Below, piece by piece: positions 12,701-21,927 of a DNA stretch of 64,000 nucleotides. This DNA is from Melampsora larici-populina 98AG31 (taxonomy: Eukaryota; Basidiomycota; Pucciniomycetes; Pucciniales; Melampsoraceae), in assembly GCF_000204055.1 (NCBI RefSeq), contig NW_006768785.1, forward strand, positions 740,538 through 804,537, in the 5' to 3' direction. A program made the translations under genes and the position numbers. The stretch's first letter is position 1; the number at the start of each line of letters is the position of its first letter. Under the pieces are notes generated by a model, which saw only the letters and a list, made by a program, of their open reading frames with translations, was not told where the DNA came from and did not search any database.

Positions 12701-13038
12701 TGTAAGGAGTATACACAACAAGTAGTCATGGGTTTGGGATCATGGGATTAGATAGACGCCTCCTTACCTTTCTCTTCCAGCGCCCGGCTTCGGAAAGTCC
12801 TCACTCCTCAGAGAGCTTATTGGGTGACTTTTTGGAGCTAGGTGAGATTATCATTTCTCTTTATCATTTCACTTATTTCTTATGTTTACATTGTTGCTGA
12901 CTCCTCAGAGAGCTTATTGGGTGACTTTTTGGAGCTAGATCGCAATTTATACCGAAGTTCCAAGTCCGTTTGCTCTCTCGAGAAGTCGTGCCGGACGTGT
13001 TTCCGGACGCTCAGTGAAGGTTCTTTAAGAACCTTACA
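12701..13038 (+). repeat. 3' LTR of the Gypsy element
   Basis: Same length as the 5' LTR and, by eye, identical except A at 12717 where the 5' copy has G at 6238 (a CG to CA change). It carries the same 39-bp internal direct repeat (12803-12841, 12900-12938). Confidence 0.95.
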
Positions 13039-13190
13039 TCATTCTCTTTGGCGGCCGACGTTTTCACCGCCGATTGCAGTTCACTCTTGCCAAGGCCAAT
13101 CAAATGGTGTCAGGTCGTATGTGGTTGGTAGAAGGCATGGAGATCAAGGGCAAGTTTGAACAGGCATCTGATGCCATGAAAACATGTTTA
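13039..13190 (+). pseudogene. hAT-A transposase, C-terminal end split off by the LTR element
   Basis: Continues the dimerisation domain cut at 6221: after TCATT the frame reads SLAADVFTADCSSLLPRP, then shifts by one base. The downstream frame reads MVSGRMWLVEGMEIKG and ends near 13226. The order and sequence match the C-terminal hAT signature of the intact copy at 18784-19041. The frameshift falls around 13090-13095. Confidence 0.8.
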
Positions 13191-13409
13191 TCAAATGATA
13201 TAAAGTCTTGCAAAAGACGTGGTTAATTAATTTCTCTATTCCTATTGTGTTTCCTCATTATCTTTTTTCTTATATCAAGTTTAATTCTCAATCTACTCTC
13301 CTTTATTCTTTAATCTTAATTTTCAACTCTCTCTACTCTCGTTTATCCTTTTCATCTTATTTTTGTTTTCTTTTTGGTGCCCTTTGAAAATGTACATATT
13401 GTGTTTCTT

Positions 13410-13707
13410 TGACGTGCGGTACCAGTCTGGCTACCAGCCAAGGCATCTTGAGTACCTACCAAGGTACGGCGCAGTACCGTACCGCCTGTTGGCGCCCCAA
13501 AACCGGTACAGTACCGTACCTTGCCTGGAGACAAGGCTCAATACTGTAAGATGAGGTATAAGGCAATCTCAACTCTGAGGTACGGTACGGGCTACTGTAA
13601 CTCTGGCTAGGTACAGTACCAGGTACTACCGTTTGGCAGTACCTTGTTTTTGGCTACTCCACCAGTATCTCAGGTACGGCACCAGTGCCGTCACTGTTGC
13701 TGTGTTG
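13410..13707. repeat. hAT-A right TIR and GGTACC-rich subterminal repeats
   Basis: Mirror of the left end: many GTACCGTACC and CGGTACCAG words, then TGTTGCTGTGTTG, whose reverse complement starts CAACACAGCAACA, then the duplication CCTTTAA at 13708-13714. Confidence 0.8.
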
Positions 13708-13714
13708 CCTTTAA

Positions 13715-14995
13715 CTTGTATGATTGTTAGTGTAAGACATGTAATTAAAACTTGAGAAGATATTGTGATCCTGGGACTTACACACAGAGTAGAGATGGAA
13801 CACTAGATACTCAGCCATGGGGACCAAACCCCTGGAAATTGGGTACAAACTGAGTTGACTCATACCAACACCTGAATCCCTGATCACATTGTCAGATTAT
13901 CATTCAAAAACCACACAACTCTCCTTTTATTCATCTTCCTAGAGCCTTTAAAGTTTGCTTATCAATTACCAAACTTTAAAGGCCTGATTCTACAAACCTT
14001 GGAACTCAAACCTTGAGTCTTGTTTCTCATTTTGTGTGTTCATTCAACTTTGTTTCTGATTGGACTCCATAATCAGTGATTCTTATAATACCATTTGGTG
14101 GAATGACTTGTAAGTAAATAGTCCTTCAGTACTGCTTATATCAGTTTTGGGAATCATCATCTGATTTAAGAAAATCTATATTTACAGGGATGTCTGTATT
14201 AGATGATAGGCTTTAACCCCACCCTCTTTGTCCTTTCTTTGAATATGAAGAGGATCAAACACAACCAGCATAGAGTGACTCCCCCAAGGAAAAAATGATT
14301 ACACATTTCATGCATTATAATAATATAATCAAAAATTCTCATTTAATTCAGAATAATGCTGATGTAATGCTGATTTAATGCATGTGTAATTACCTGCTGC
14401 TCTAAATTTATTCTTTTTTTCCTTGGGAAAATTGCTTTATTCTAGTAGTGAAATTATGATTGAGAACTGCACACCAGTTGCTCTTATCCTTATGTATTGT
14501 AAAGACAATAATTGTCCCAGAATCCTTGGGCTAAAGCCTTTGTTTCCAATTCAACTAACTGGAGTCTTTACTTGTTGATTCCAAGTAAATCTCTTACACC
14601 CAAGTCTCTACCCATGCCTACTTGTAGACATTGATCTACACGACTTTAGTAGAAGTTATTGGACATTCTACAGCCTTTTTATTGATTCCACTAGCCTACC
14701 AGAAACTAGTAGGCTCACAGTGGGTATGAGGAGAGTACACTTGTACTCACACCTGCATCCTTGATTGTAATACTGGCCTTTCATAAAGCTGCCCTTCAGG
14801 TAAACAGTCAACTGCACCTAAATTAACCAAATCCAATCTCTCCCCTCATACACTTGAAGTTTGCAGGCCCATGGAACAAGTTACTTACACTGAATGTCTG
14901 ATTCCCCAGTCAGGAGGATATTGGGCTTTTGGTGGAAGAATCTTGTTCCATTAAAATTTCTTTTGATGTGATTATGAAATTTCTTGTCATCCCAC
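13715..14995. other. Gene-free spacer with two palindromes
   Basis: No credible coding region. It holds a perfect 13-bp inverted repeat, CCTTTAAAGTTTG at 13945-13957 and its complement at 13970-13982 with a 12-nt loop, and a MITE-like palindrome at 14282-14428. Confidence 0.5.
14282..14428. mobile_element. MITE-like palindrome related to the 4304 element
   Basis: Arms: CCCAAGGAAAAAATGATTACAC.. on the left, and on the right a copy whose complement includes CCCAAGGAAAAAA and GTAATTACACATGCATTA. The middle has AATGCTG units resembling the AATGCAG units of the 4304-4486 element. The arms are interrupted by a short insertion on the right. No clear target duplication. Confidence 0.5.
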
Positions 14996-15190
14996 CAACG
15001 CCTGAAGCGATCCGCTCCAAAAAGCGGTGGCGGGGCGGCTCGCCCCGCCACCGCTCTGGGTTTTTTTTTTAGCGGGTTGAGGCATCCCGCCATCGACCTG
15101 ACCCCGATCCCGGGGCTGTAGCGGGCTGTCAATTTGGCGGGGCAATCAACATTTACGCCCCGCAGCCCCTGCTGAGAGCGGTATGTAGCA
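14996..15190. repeat. hAT-B left TIR and AGCGGG-rich subterminal region
   Basis: The TIR is followed by AGCGGTGGCGGGGCG (15023-15037), its exact complement (15041-15055), and scattered AGCGGG, GCGGGGC and CCCGCC words. The base composition is far more GC-rich than the neighbourhood. Confidence 0.8.
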
Positions 15191-15744
15191 TGCTGATGCA
15201 AGATATCGACAGCCTTCCAGTCTTATATCGCTCTTTGGCGCCTGCATCTCTGCTTGGCTACATTGGACAAGCACGATACTCCTTTCAGACTCGTCAATCT
15301 CACATATATCTGCCATTCGAACAGCCAAAACGTCGACAAACACCTCTTATCAATCTCTCAAGGGATTTGGATGGGCCAAATCGTATCAGTTAAGTTCATT
15401 CGTGCCCTCAATCTCCTCTCCAAAGACAATACTAACCCAAGTAACCCCAATCACATCATGCACCCCTTCCAGTCATCGATTGGATGTTATCTTTGACATC
15501 ATCAATTAGCAGACAGGCTGTGATTCTCAAGGCGATCAAATACCGGTCTTCATTTATAAATAAGCTGAGCTTCTCACTCTCCGGATTCCCTTTCCCTCCC
15601 CTGCACAATTATCCACCAATTAATCGTTCAAACATCATCAGTTATCACAAATACTCAATTATCTTTGTTTTATTTTCAAATAGCTATTGAAAACTTACCT
15701 TCAAAGTCCTTTCCCCTCTTTCTCAATCGTACTTTTGATACGCT

Positions 15745-18700
15745 ATGGCTCCTTCTACTAGTACTACATCATCTCTTGCTCCTCCAATCAACACTGGTCC
15801 TACGCTTCGCCCACGAACCCCTCCTAGTCCTAAGGAAGGGTTTGTTATCAAATTGCCTGACTCCAGAGTGTCTGTTCAGCGTCCTTCCAGCGACAGCGAG
15901 TTACCCGACGACATAGACTTTGATAGGCTTGCCTTTGATCCAGCTCAGATCAATCCGGACAACTCGGAAGCTGACTCTATTGTGGAGATTGTCAAATCCA
16001 AAGAGTCGGCACCAAAAAACACCAAAAAGAATAAGAAGAAGACTCAAGTTGTCAAGAGTACTCGGGCCAAGCGTTGTCCTCGTGGTTCTGGTTCTTCAGT
16101 GATCTTGATTCGAGGCCCTGGAAAAAAATCCAAAAAGGCTGTTCCACCAGTAGTAAGTCACGATTTTGACCTCTACTTACATTCATTAACTGATACATGT
16201 TTTCTTTTTATCTCCATTTCTTTTTCATCTTCCTTTTGTCATTTTTCTCCGTCTCATGTCTTTTCAACCAATACCATCAGACTGGTATTCCAGATGGTAT
16301 TGACGTCAATCAGGACTCTGATGTTGAAGTGGTCCAAACCGAAGGGGTTTGCCGTGCCCAACTGGGACGGGTCTCCAAACTCTTGGAGTACTTCTACCAG
16401 CCAACTCACATCAACGGCAAAGTAAGTTTTCTTTTCATTCTTTTTGTTAATACAACGTAGATCAAACTTGCTGACAATGCTTATTGTTTTTCTTGTAGAG
16501 TGGTAATGATCCATGTTCCTACAAGTGCCAATGGTGCAAGGTGAGGTTCACGCGGGGTCTACAAACTCATTACAATCTCTACGCCCACCGTGACGGTGCT
16601 AAGGGCCGGGCCGCCTGTCCTTTAAGATCTTGTGCCATTCAAGCTGGCTGTACTCTTCCGCCAACATGGGCTCAAGAACATGCCGCTAATGAAATTGCCT
16701 CAAATGAAGTTAATGGTCAACCGACTCTCGATTCTTTCTTATCACGCACAACCTTTAATGTCGATTTGTGCAATACAGTCCTGGTAATGTGGATACTCTT
16801 GCATGCTCTTCCTTTTAATCGATTCTACAATGCTCCTCTCCATGCCGCGTTTAAACTTGCCAATTGTCGTGCCGATCTGAGGACTCCAACTTGGGCTGCT
16901 GGTGTGGCTAAGGATTTGTATAGTAGTTTAAGCAAGTCGGCTATCTCTCTAGTCAAAGTAAGTGATTACACTTTTTATCCTTTGTTGTTTACTCAAACTG
17001 ATATTTCAAACAACTTTTCAACAGAATAACTCAAGTAAATTCTCTCTGATCCACGATGTTTGGACAACAAAGGGAAATCGTTTTGCCTTCATTGGGGTAT
17101 CAGCCAATTACATCGACGATGACTGGAATTTTCGAACCATCCACCTCACCTTGAAGCTAGTTGCATGGAACAAGTATGGTTATCTCTTGGCCAAACCAGT
17201 TGGGCGATTTTTAATGGCAAACAAATTGCACACCAAGATAAGTCTTTCCACATGTTTCATATATTTCAATCTTTCAAGTAACTAATTTCGTTTTCAATTC
17301 CTTACATGCTAGGTCAGACAACTGACTCGGGTGCTTCTAACAACACGATGGCCCTCGAAATGGAGATTATGTTTTCAGAAGGTGACAATTATACTGACTG
17401 GGATTCATCACAGAATCACATCAGGTGCTATGCCCACAAGCTGGGATTAGTGGTCAAGAAGGGTCTCAAGGTATTGGGTTTGTCAGCCGGTCATATCAAA
17501 CCTGCCACTCCCGCCAACACTTCAGTCCCTGTCCCAGCCATTGTCCTGAATGACGATTCCACTGAAAACACCATTGAACACGACGAATCCGATGATGAAG
17601 ATGATTTCCTTGATCCCAACTTTCACGCCAGACACGAGAAAGCTGGGGATGATGAAAAGGAAGACGATCCGACTTATTATGATCTTCCCACCAATGGTTG
17701 CATTGTAGTCAAAGGTGCTTTGAAGGTATGTATTTCCTTCTTTCATTTTCCTTTCCTTTTCATCTCAAAACTAACATCAATTCACTTTCAGTTGAAGGAA
17801 TTCAACGCCCTTCTCACTCGCAGCAATGCCAGGCGAGGTGAGTTCCAAGCTCAAGCTGCCCAGATGGGCTACGATGGACCAGGTCCAATTGCGGGGTGGG
17901 GCATTTGTTGGAACATCGATCAAGAGATGTTTTCGCGCCTAGTAGCTGGACAAGACGTAAGTTCATTCTAGTTTATTCTGATTGCAGTCACAGAACAGCT
18001 ACTCACGGTATTTACAAACTTTTTCAGGTCGTGGATTCAATTCTTATCGCAGATAGAAAAACAAGGTATTACCAAGGTATTATGATGACGATGGAAGAAT
18101 GGGAAGCTGTTGATACACTGTGCAAGATTTTAGAAGTAGGTACCTCTCTCTACGCTTTGTTCTTTCTTTCTCTATCTCACAGAAGTTCTGACACTTCATT
18201 TCCAGGTGTTTCAACACTTGACCAAGCGTATGGAAGGCAATTCTCTGACGGGCGCTGTTCTCCTGGCCGAATATCTCAGAGTACAAGGCTTTCTCTCTGA
18301 GATCAGCGGTTCGACCACATTTCCAAGCCTTGGAATCATGGTAGATACCATGATTCAACAGCTTGATAAGTATCAAGCAGAAGCTGTGGCTGCCGAGATC
18401 ATCGTACTGGCCACAATCCTCAACCCTAGGTACCGACTGAAGTTTTTCAAACTACATTACCCAGAAGAAGTGTCGCGAGCTCAAACGTGCATTGAAGCTA
18501 TTTTCAACAAGACCTTAAACAATTGGCCTGCCACCCCACCCTTGACCCCCGGTCCAACTCCTTTGCCTTTGGGTGGCGTTTATGACCAGTTTGATGTTTT
18601 CACTTCATCTGCGACTTTTCAAACACACGAATCAATCCGTGCAGCTGAACTGGACTTGTACCTTCAAGGTAATCACCCAATTATGCCTGGGCAATCCGAG

Positions 18701-19041
18701 CTCACTTGGTGGCTCGTAAGTCTTGTACCTTACTCATGTACCAAACATGATATTTGGAAACTGACCTGACATCTTTTTACCAGGATAACTCTTGTCACTA
18801 CCCGGTTCTTGCCTCTATTGCACGAGACTACCTCAGTATTTCAGCCACTTCTTGCGCTGAAGAACGTGTATTCTCTTCCGCCGCCAATATCGCTGTTCCT
18901 GGCCAAGGGTCTTTGAAACCCAAAACAATTACTCGTGCTGTTGGCTGTCGTGAATGGCTAAGAGCTGGAATTACAACTGAAGACACGTTCTCAGAGGCCC
19001 TTAATTATCTTTCTTTGTATAAAAATCATACACGTAAATGA
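15745..19041 (+). CDS. hAT family transposase (intact, 892 aa)
   Basis: Catalyses cut-and-paste movement of hAT-B. Nine exons join in frame: 15745-16152, 16281-16421, 16499-16957, 17025-17241, 17313-17725, 17792-17956, 18028-18135, 18206-18715, 18784-19041. Domains: a Ser/Thr/Pro-rich then Lys-rich nuclear-type N-terminus (1-140); a BED-like zinc finger with CQWC near residues 193-196 and later Cys/His; the catalytic region with IHDVWTTKGNRFAFIG and SGASNNTMALEMEI; an acidic insert (about 410-450); and a C-terminal dimerisation domain with ARDYLSISATSCAEERVFSS. No stop or frameshift was found. The start is the first ATG in the open frame; about 550 bp of leader separates it from the TIR region. 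Closely parallel in exon layout to the broken copy in hAT-A (one exon is 217 nt in both). Confidence 0.92.
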
Positions 19042-19329
19042 TTGATCTTTCACATCTCACTCTAATTTTTACATTCAAGTCACTCGTTATCTGTTTCTTT
19101 CTTCAAGTAATGTTTTTTTCTTTCTCTGATCTTTTGTGATTCTTCTTCTATTCAATTTTCTTTTTACTTTTCTTGTTTCACGTCACTTGTTTCGTTTTTT
19201 GTTTTGTTTCCTCCGATTTTGTGGTTAGATTTACACTTTCAAGTCACTCCTTAATTGTTTTTTTCAAGTATCTTATTATATATATATGTACATATTCTTT
19301 CTATGTTTATATTGAAAAAAAAATTGTGT

Positions 19330-19525
19330 ATATATCTGTCGCCTCGTTCCGCTTGCTTGCCTTTAAAAAGACGGCAGCGGGGCGATAGCGGGTCCAACCT
19401 CCGCACCGCTGTGCTCATCATGTGTCAGGTCTCGACATGAAGCGGAGCGAGGGCGGGTTTGACATGTAGCGGGACGTTGTCCCGCTGCAAAAAAAACACC
19501 TAAAAGCGGAGCGCTTCAGCTGTTG
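19330..19525. repeat. hAT-B right TIR and AGCGGG-rich subterminal region
   Basis: Contains AGCGGGGCG, AGCGGGTCC, AAGCGGAGCGAGGGCGGG, AGCGGGACGTTGTCCCGCT (an 8-bp palindrome) and the terminal AGCGGAGCGCTTCAGCTGTTG. This matches the word set of the left end. Confidence 0.8.
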
Positions 19526-20925
19526 ATCCCACTATGTTAAGATTCAGAATCTTGCACTCATTCCTGTGCTTTCAGTTTCTCTTATTTAGACCTGAGCCAA
19601 CACTTTTACAATACCTCAAAGACACTGTTTTCAGGATTTTAGAAAGCAACTATGGCTAAATGTGTTACACAAGTGTCTCATCAATATGGCCTACTAAATC
19701 CCAGAAATTCAATCTTTGAGTCATTGTAGAACTTTTCCCTGAGATATAAATGGGAGAATTTTAAAGGATGGTTGAAAGTGCATACTTCTGAAGTCTCACA
19801 CACATTGATTCAAGGAATTTTGTGACCACACACAACAAAGTTATAAGGGGACAAGATTCTCCCACCAAAAGCTCAATGTCCTCCTCACCAGGAAAGCAGA
19901 AAAAAAGCAAAAGTCCCTTGTTCCTTGGACTCACAAACTTCTGATGTACAAGGAAAGAGATTTGACTTACTTAACTGAGCAACTACACCATGGGAGGGTT
20001 TTGTGCCCAACAATAGTCAACACCAGCCTGATATTTGCTGGGTCATATTTTGGACCACAGAGGTAGCTCTCAGCTGTCTGTGCACAACCTGTGGTCAACA
20101 CATGCTGCAGGCTCTTTTCAGCAGCCATGCAGCCACTTCCAGACAAGCCACATGTGCTGATGTCCATCAGACCATAGCCAGACGGCCAGCTGTATCTAAC
20201 CTGATTGTGGTGGTGTGTTTTGCATAATCCCAAAAACTACAAAAGCAGAACACCAATCATGCCCTCCAATCCATGTAAGTCATCTGAAACTTTGTTGAAA
20301 CAAACACAAAGACAACAGCTGATCAAGCTTTTGGATATTGAATCTGCTTTAACAGATCTGGCAAACTCTAGGTTTTGATGTAACACTTGCAACGACCAAG
20401 GAATGGAAAATTATGAGTATCACAACAGCCCCCTGCTCATCAAACAAAGGTTCAGAGTTTTCTATCCCGCCTGGCTTCCAAAAAACAAATACTGGTTGGG
20501 TTAGAGGCACATGGCCCAACCAAAACAAATACACCAATCACACCTTTGATGGAGCAAGGATACACCTTTGAACCCAACCCCAACCCATGAGATTCCCTAC
20601 AAATCCTCATTTGCCTCTCAGTTATCTTTGCTTTCTGGACCCATCTGACCTTCTTGAAAGAAGACTTCTAAAACATCTGAATGGTTTAGATGACCCTGAT
20701 GGTCATACTTGCTTTGAAATGCTGGAACCATTGTCTACAAAAAGTTCATTGATTGTAGGCAAATTTTTCTTTTTTGATCAACAATTCTCATCATTATTCT
20801 GATTCTGAACTCTAGAAATATTATTGACTGGAACAACATAGGAAATGGAGGCTCAAAAAGGATTACATGTGAGAAATTTTCCAACAAGCTACCCCGTGAC
20901 ACCACCCACTAGATACATGCACTTC
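19526..20925. other. Gene-free stretch; one Cys-rich open frame of doubtful status
   Basis: No gene with splice structure or a known domain. A minus-strand open frame at 19967-20233 has several cysteines (CGLSGSGC, CAQTAESYLC, CSCS), but no signal peptide or supported upstream exon. I see nothing else. Confidence 0.4.
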
Positions 20926-21119
20926 CAGCAAAGATACCTTGGATTGTAAAGTACAAGGTATCCTTGGGTATACATTCCCTCAGACTGTGTGTCTGAGGAA
21001 TCTATCCAAGGCTTTCTTTTCCCCCAAAGATTTCCTTGGATCATTTACTTGTGCATTACGTCTGAGGCTGTTGCCATCCAAGGATACCTTGGATTTTCCA
21101 ATCCAAGGCATCTTTGTTG
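20926..21119. mobile_element. Small hAT-like non-autonomous element (about 194 bp)
   Basis: The left end CAGCAAAGATACCTTGGATTG and the complement of the right end CAACAAAGATGCCTTGGATTG match over about 35 bp. Palindromic CCAAGG/CCTTGG words (including CCAAGGATACCTTGG at about 21077) recur between them. The CA-start and the subterminal palindromes resemble hAT-A and hAT-B, but no target duplication survives (GCACTTC versus GCGGTGA). Confidence 0.55.
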
Positions 21120-21839
21120 GCGGTGATGAGCAGGGTATACACATCTCAACATGGTGAAATACTTGTTGTGAATCAAGCTAATAAAAATGAAATATTGAAA
21201 CAGCCATTCTAGCCAGTATGAGAAACATTGTCATCAACTTACAGGAAAACCAAAACTAAACTACTGAGGGCGTGTTCACTTAAGCGATTGGTGAAAAATC
21301 ACATTTTGCAAAATTTAAAGTGCTTTGGTGGTGCATGTTTCATTTTTGCATCTAAAATTTTACAGGATGTGATTTCTTATCAGAAATTTCTTAAGTGAAC
21401 GTGCCCTAAGTAACTGGGCCAAAATTTTCTGAGAATTGGCATGGCCTGAAACCAACAACATCCTATGGGGTGGCTAGGGGTACAACTATCCATTTTAGTC
21501 TTGCGCATGAGACTTAGGGGCTGTATGTACATTAGATATGCTATGTAAGAGGATTATTCTAGGTTTAATCCGCCTATACTCAGTGATAAAAAGTCTTTGT
21601 CTCTCTTAGAAGATCTAGTCTACCACAGTAGACATTTGTCTATCTTTATTGGATAAACGTATATATAGTATTAGTGGCATGGGGGAGGCATTTGAGGAAA
21701 ATGCTGAGGCTTTCCGTATCTCATTACCTAAACTCATAATTTCAATTGAAAAGCAAACTAAAGGAACAAAAAGTCAAGTAAAAATTCCAATATTTGTGCA
21801 TCCTTGATAGAGTTTTCACATGGATGATGCAAAAAGCAT
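21120..21839. other. Gene-free stretch holding one MITE
   Basis: Apart from the palindromic element at 21268-21406, nothing recognisable is present. Confidence 0.5.
21268..21406. mobile_element. 139-bp MITE, GGGCGTGTTCACTTAAG family, copy 1
   Basis: The ends GGGCGTGTTCACTTAAG and CTTAAGTGAACGTGCCC are inverted copies. The inside is also palindromic (AATCACATTTTGCAAAATTTAAAG against the right arm). A second copy of the same family and size lies at 54487-54631. Flanking bases are TGA/TAA, so the target duplication is uncertain. Confidence 0.75.
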
Positions 21840-21927
21840 AGTCCCCAACGTGATTTGAACACGTGACCTGCCGCTATGCAAGGAATACACTGCAGGCGGC
21901 CGCTCTAAACCACTGAGCTATGGAGAC
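21840..21927 (-). tRNA. tRNA-Cys (anticodon GCA) with 14-nt intron
   Basis: Reads on the minus strand from 21927. Acceptor stem GTCTCCA pairs with TGGGGAC (one G-T pair). D-arm: GCTC/GAGC with a 9-nt loop. Anticodon stem: GCCGC/GCGGC. T-arm: ACGTG/CACGT with loop TTCAAAT. The anticodon-stem loop is 21 nt: CT-GCA-G, then a 14-nt intron at the canonical position after base 37, then A. The discriminator base is T (U73), the tRNA-Cys identity base. Internal promoters are present: the A box as TAGCTCAGTGG and the B box as GTTCAAATC. No CCA is encoded, as expected for a nuclear tRNA. Confidence 0.9.

Larger units (their letters stand above)
6222..13038 (+). mobile_element. Ty3/Gypsy LTR retrotransposon, near-intact, nested in hAT-A
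   Basis: Two 338-bp LTRs (6222-6559, 12701-13038) begin TGTAAGG and end CCTTACA. The target duplication is TCATT (6217-6221 and 13039-13043). A polypurine tract directly precedes the 3' LTR. The internal region holds one long gag-pol frame, ordered protease, reverse transcriptase, RNase H, integrase: the Ty3/Gypsy order. The LTRs differ at one visible position (G 6238 versus A 12717), so the insertion is very recent. Two in-frame TGA codons interrupt the frame. I could not identify a primer binding site after the 5' LTR. Confidence 0.97.
2116..13707 (+). mobile_element. hAT-A transposon, broken, with nested MITE and Gypsy element
   Basis: TIRs: CAACGCAGCAACAGTGACG at 2116 and, on the other strand, CAACACAGCAACAGTGACG ending at 13707. 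The element is flanked by CCTTTAA at 2109-2115 and 13708-13714. Both ends carry clusters of GGTACC/GTACCGTAC-type palindromic motifs (about 2140-2370 and 13415-13690), the subterminal repeat layout known from hAT elements. Inside is a hAT transposase on the plus strand, broken by two stop codons, a MITE (4304-4486), an LTR retrotransposon (6222-13038) and a frameshift. Without the nested insertions the element would be about 4.6 kb. It is non-autonomous today, although the ends look intact enough to be mobilised in trans (inference). Confidence 0.9.
14996..19525 (+). mobile_element. hAT-B transposon, apparently complete
   Basis: 4530 bp. The left end is CAACGCCTGAAGCGATCCGCT at 14996 (first 20 bases); the complement of the right end is CAACAGCTGAAGCGCTCCGC, ending at 19525. 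The flanks are ATCCCAC (14989-14995) and ATCCCAC (19526-19532). Both ends carry GC-rich AGCGGG/CCCGCT words (15018-15180 and 19340-19510), including a perfect 15-bp palindrome with a 3-nt loop at 15023-15055. The inside carries an uninterrupted transposase gene. With ends, duplication and open frame all present, this copy may be autonomous (inference). Confidence 0.9.
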
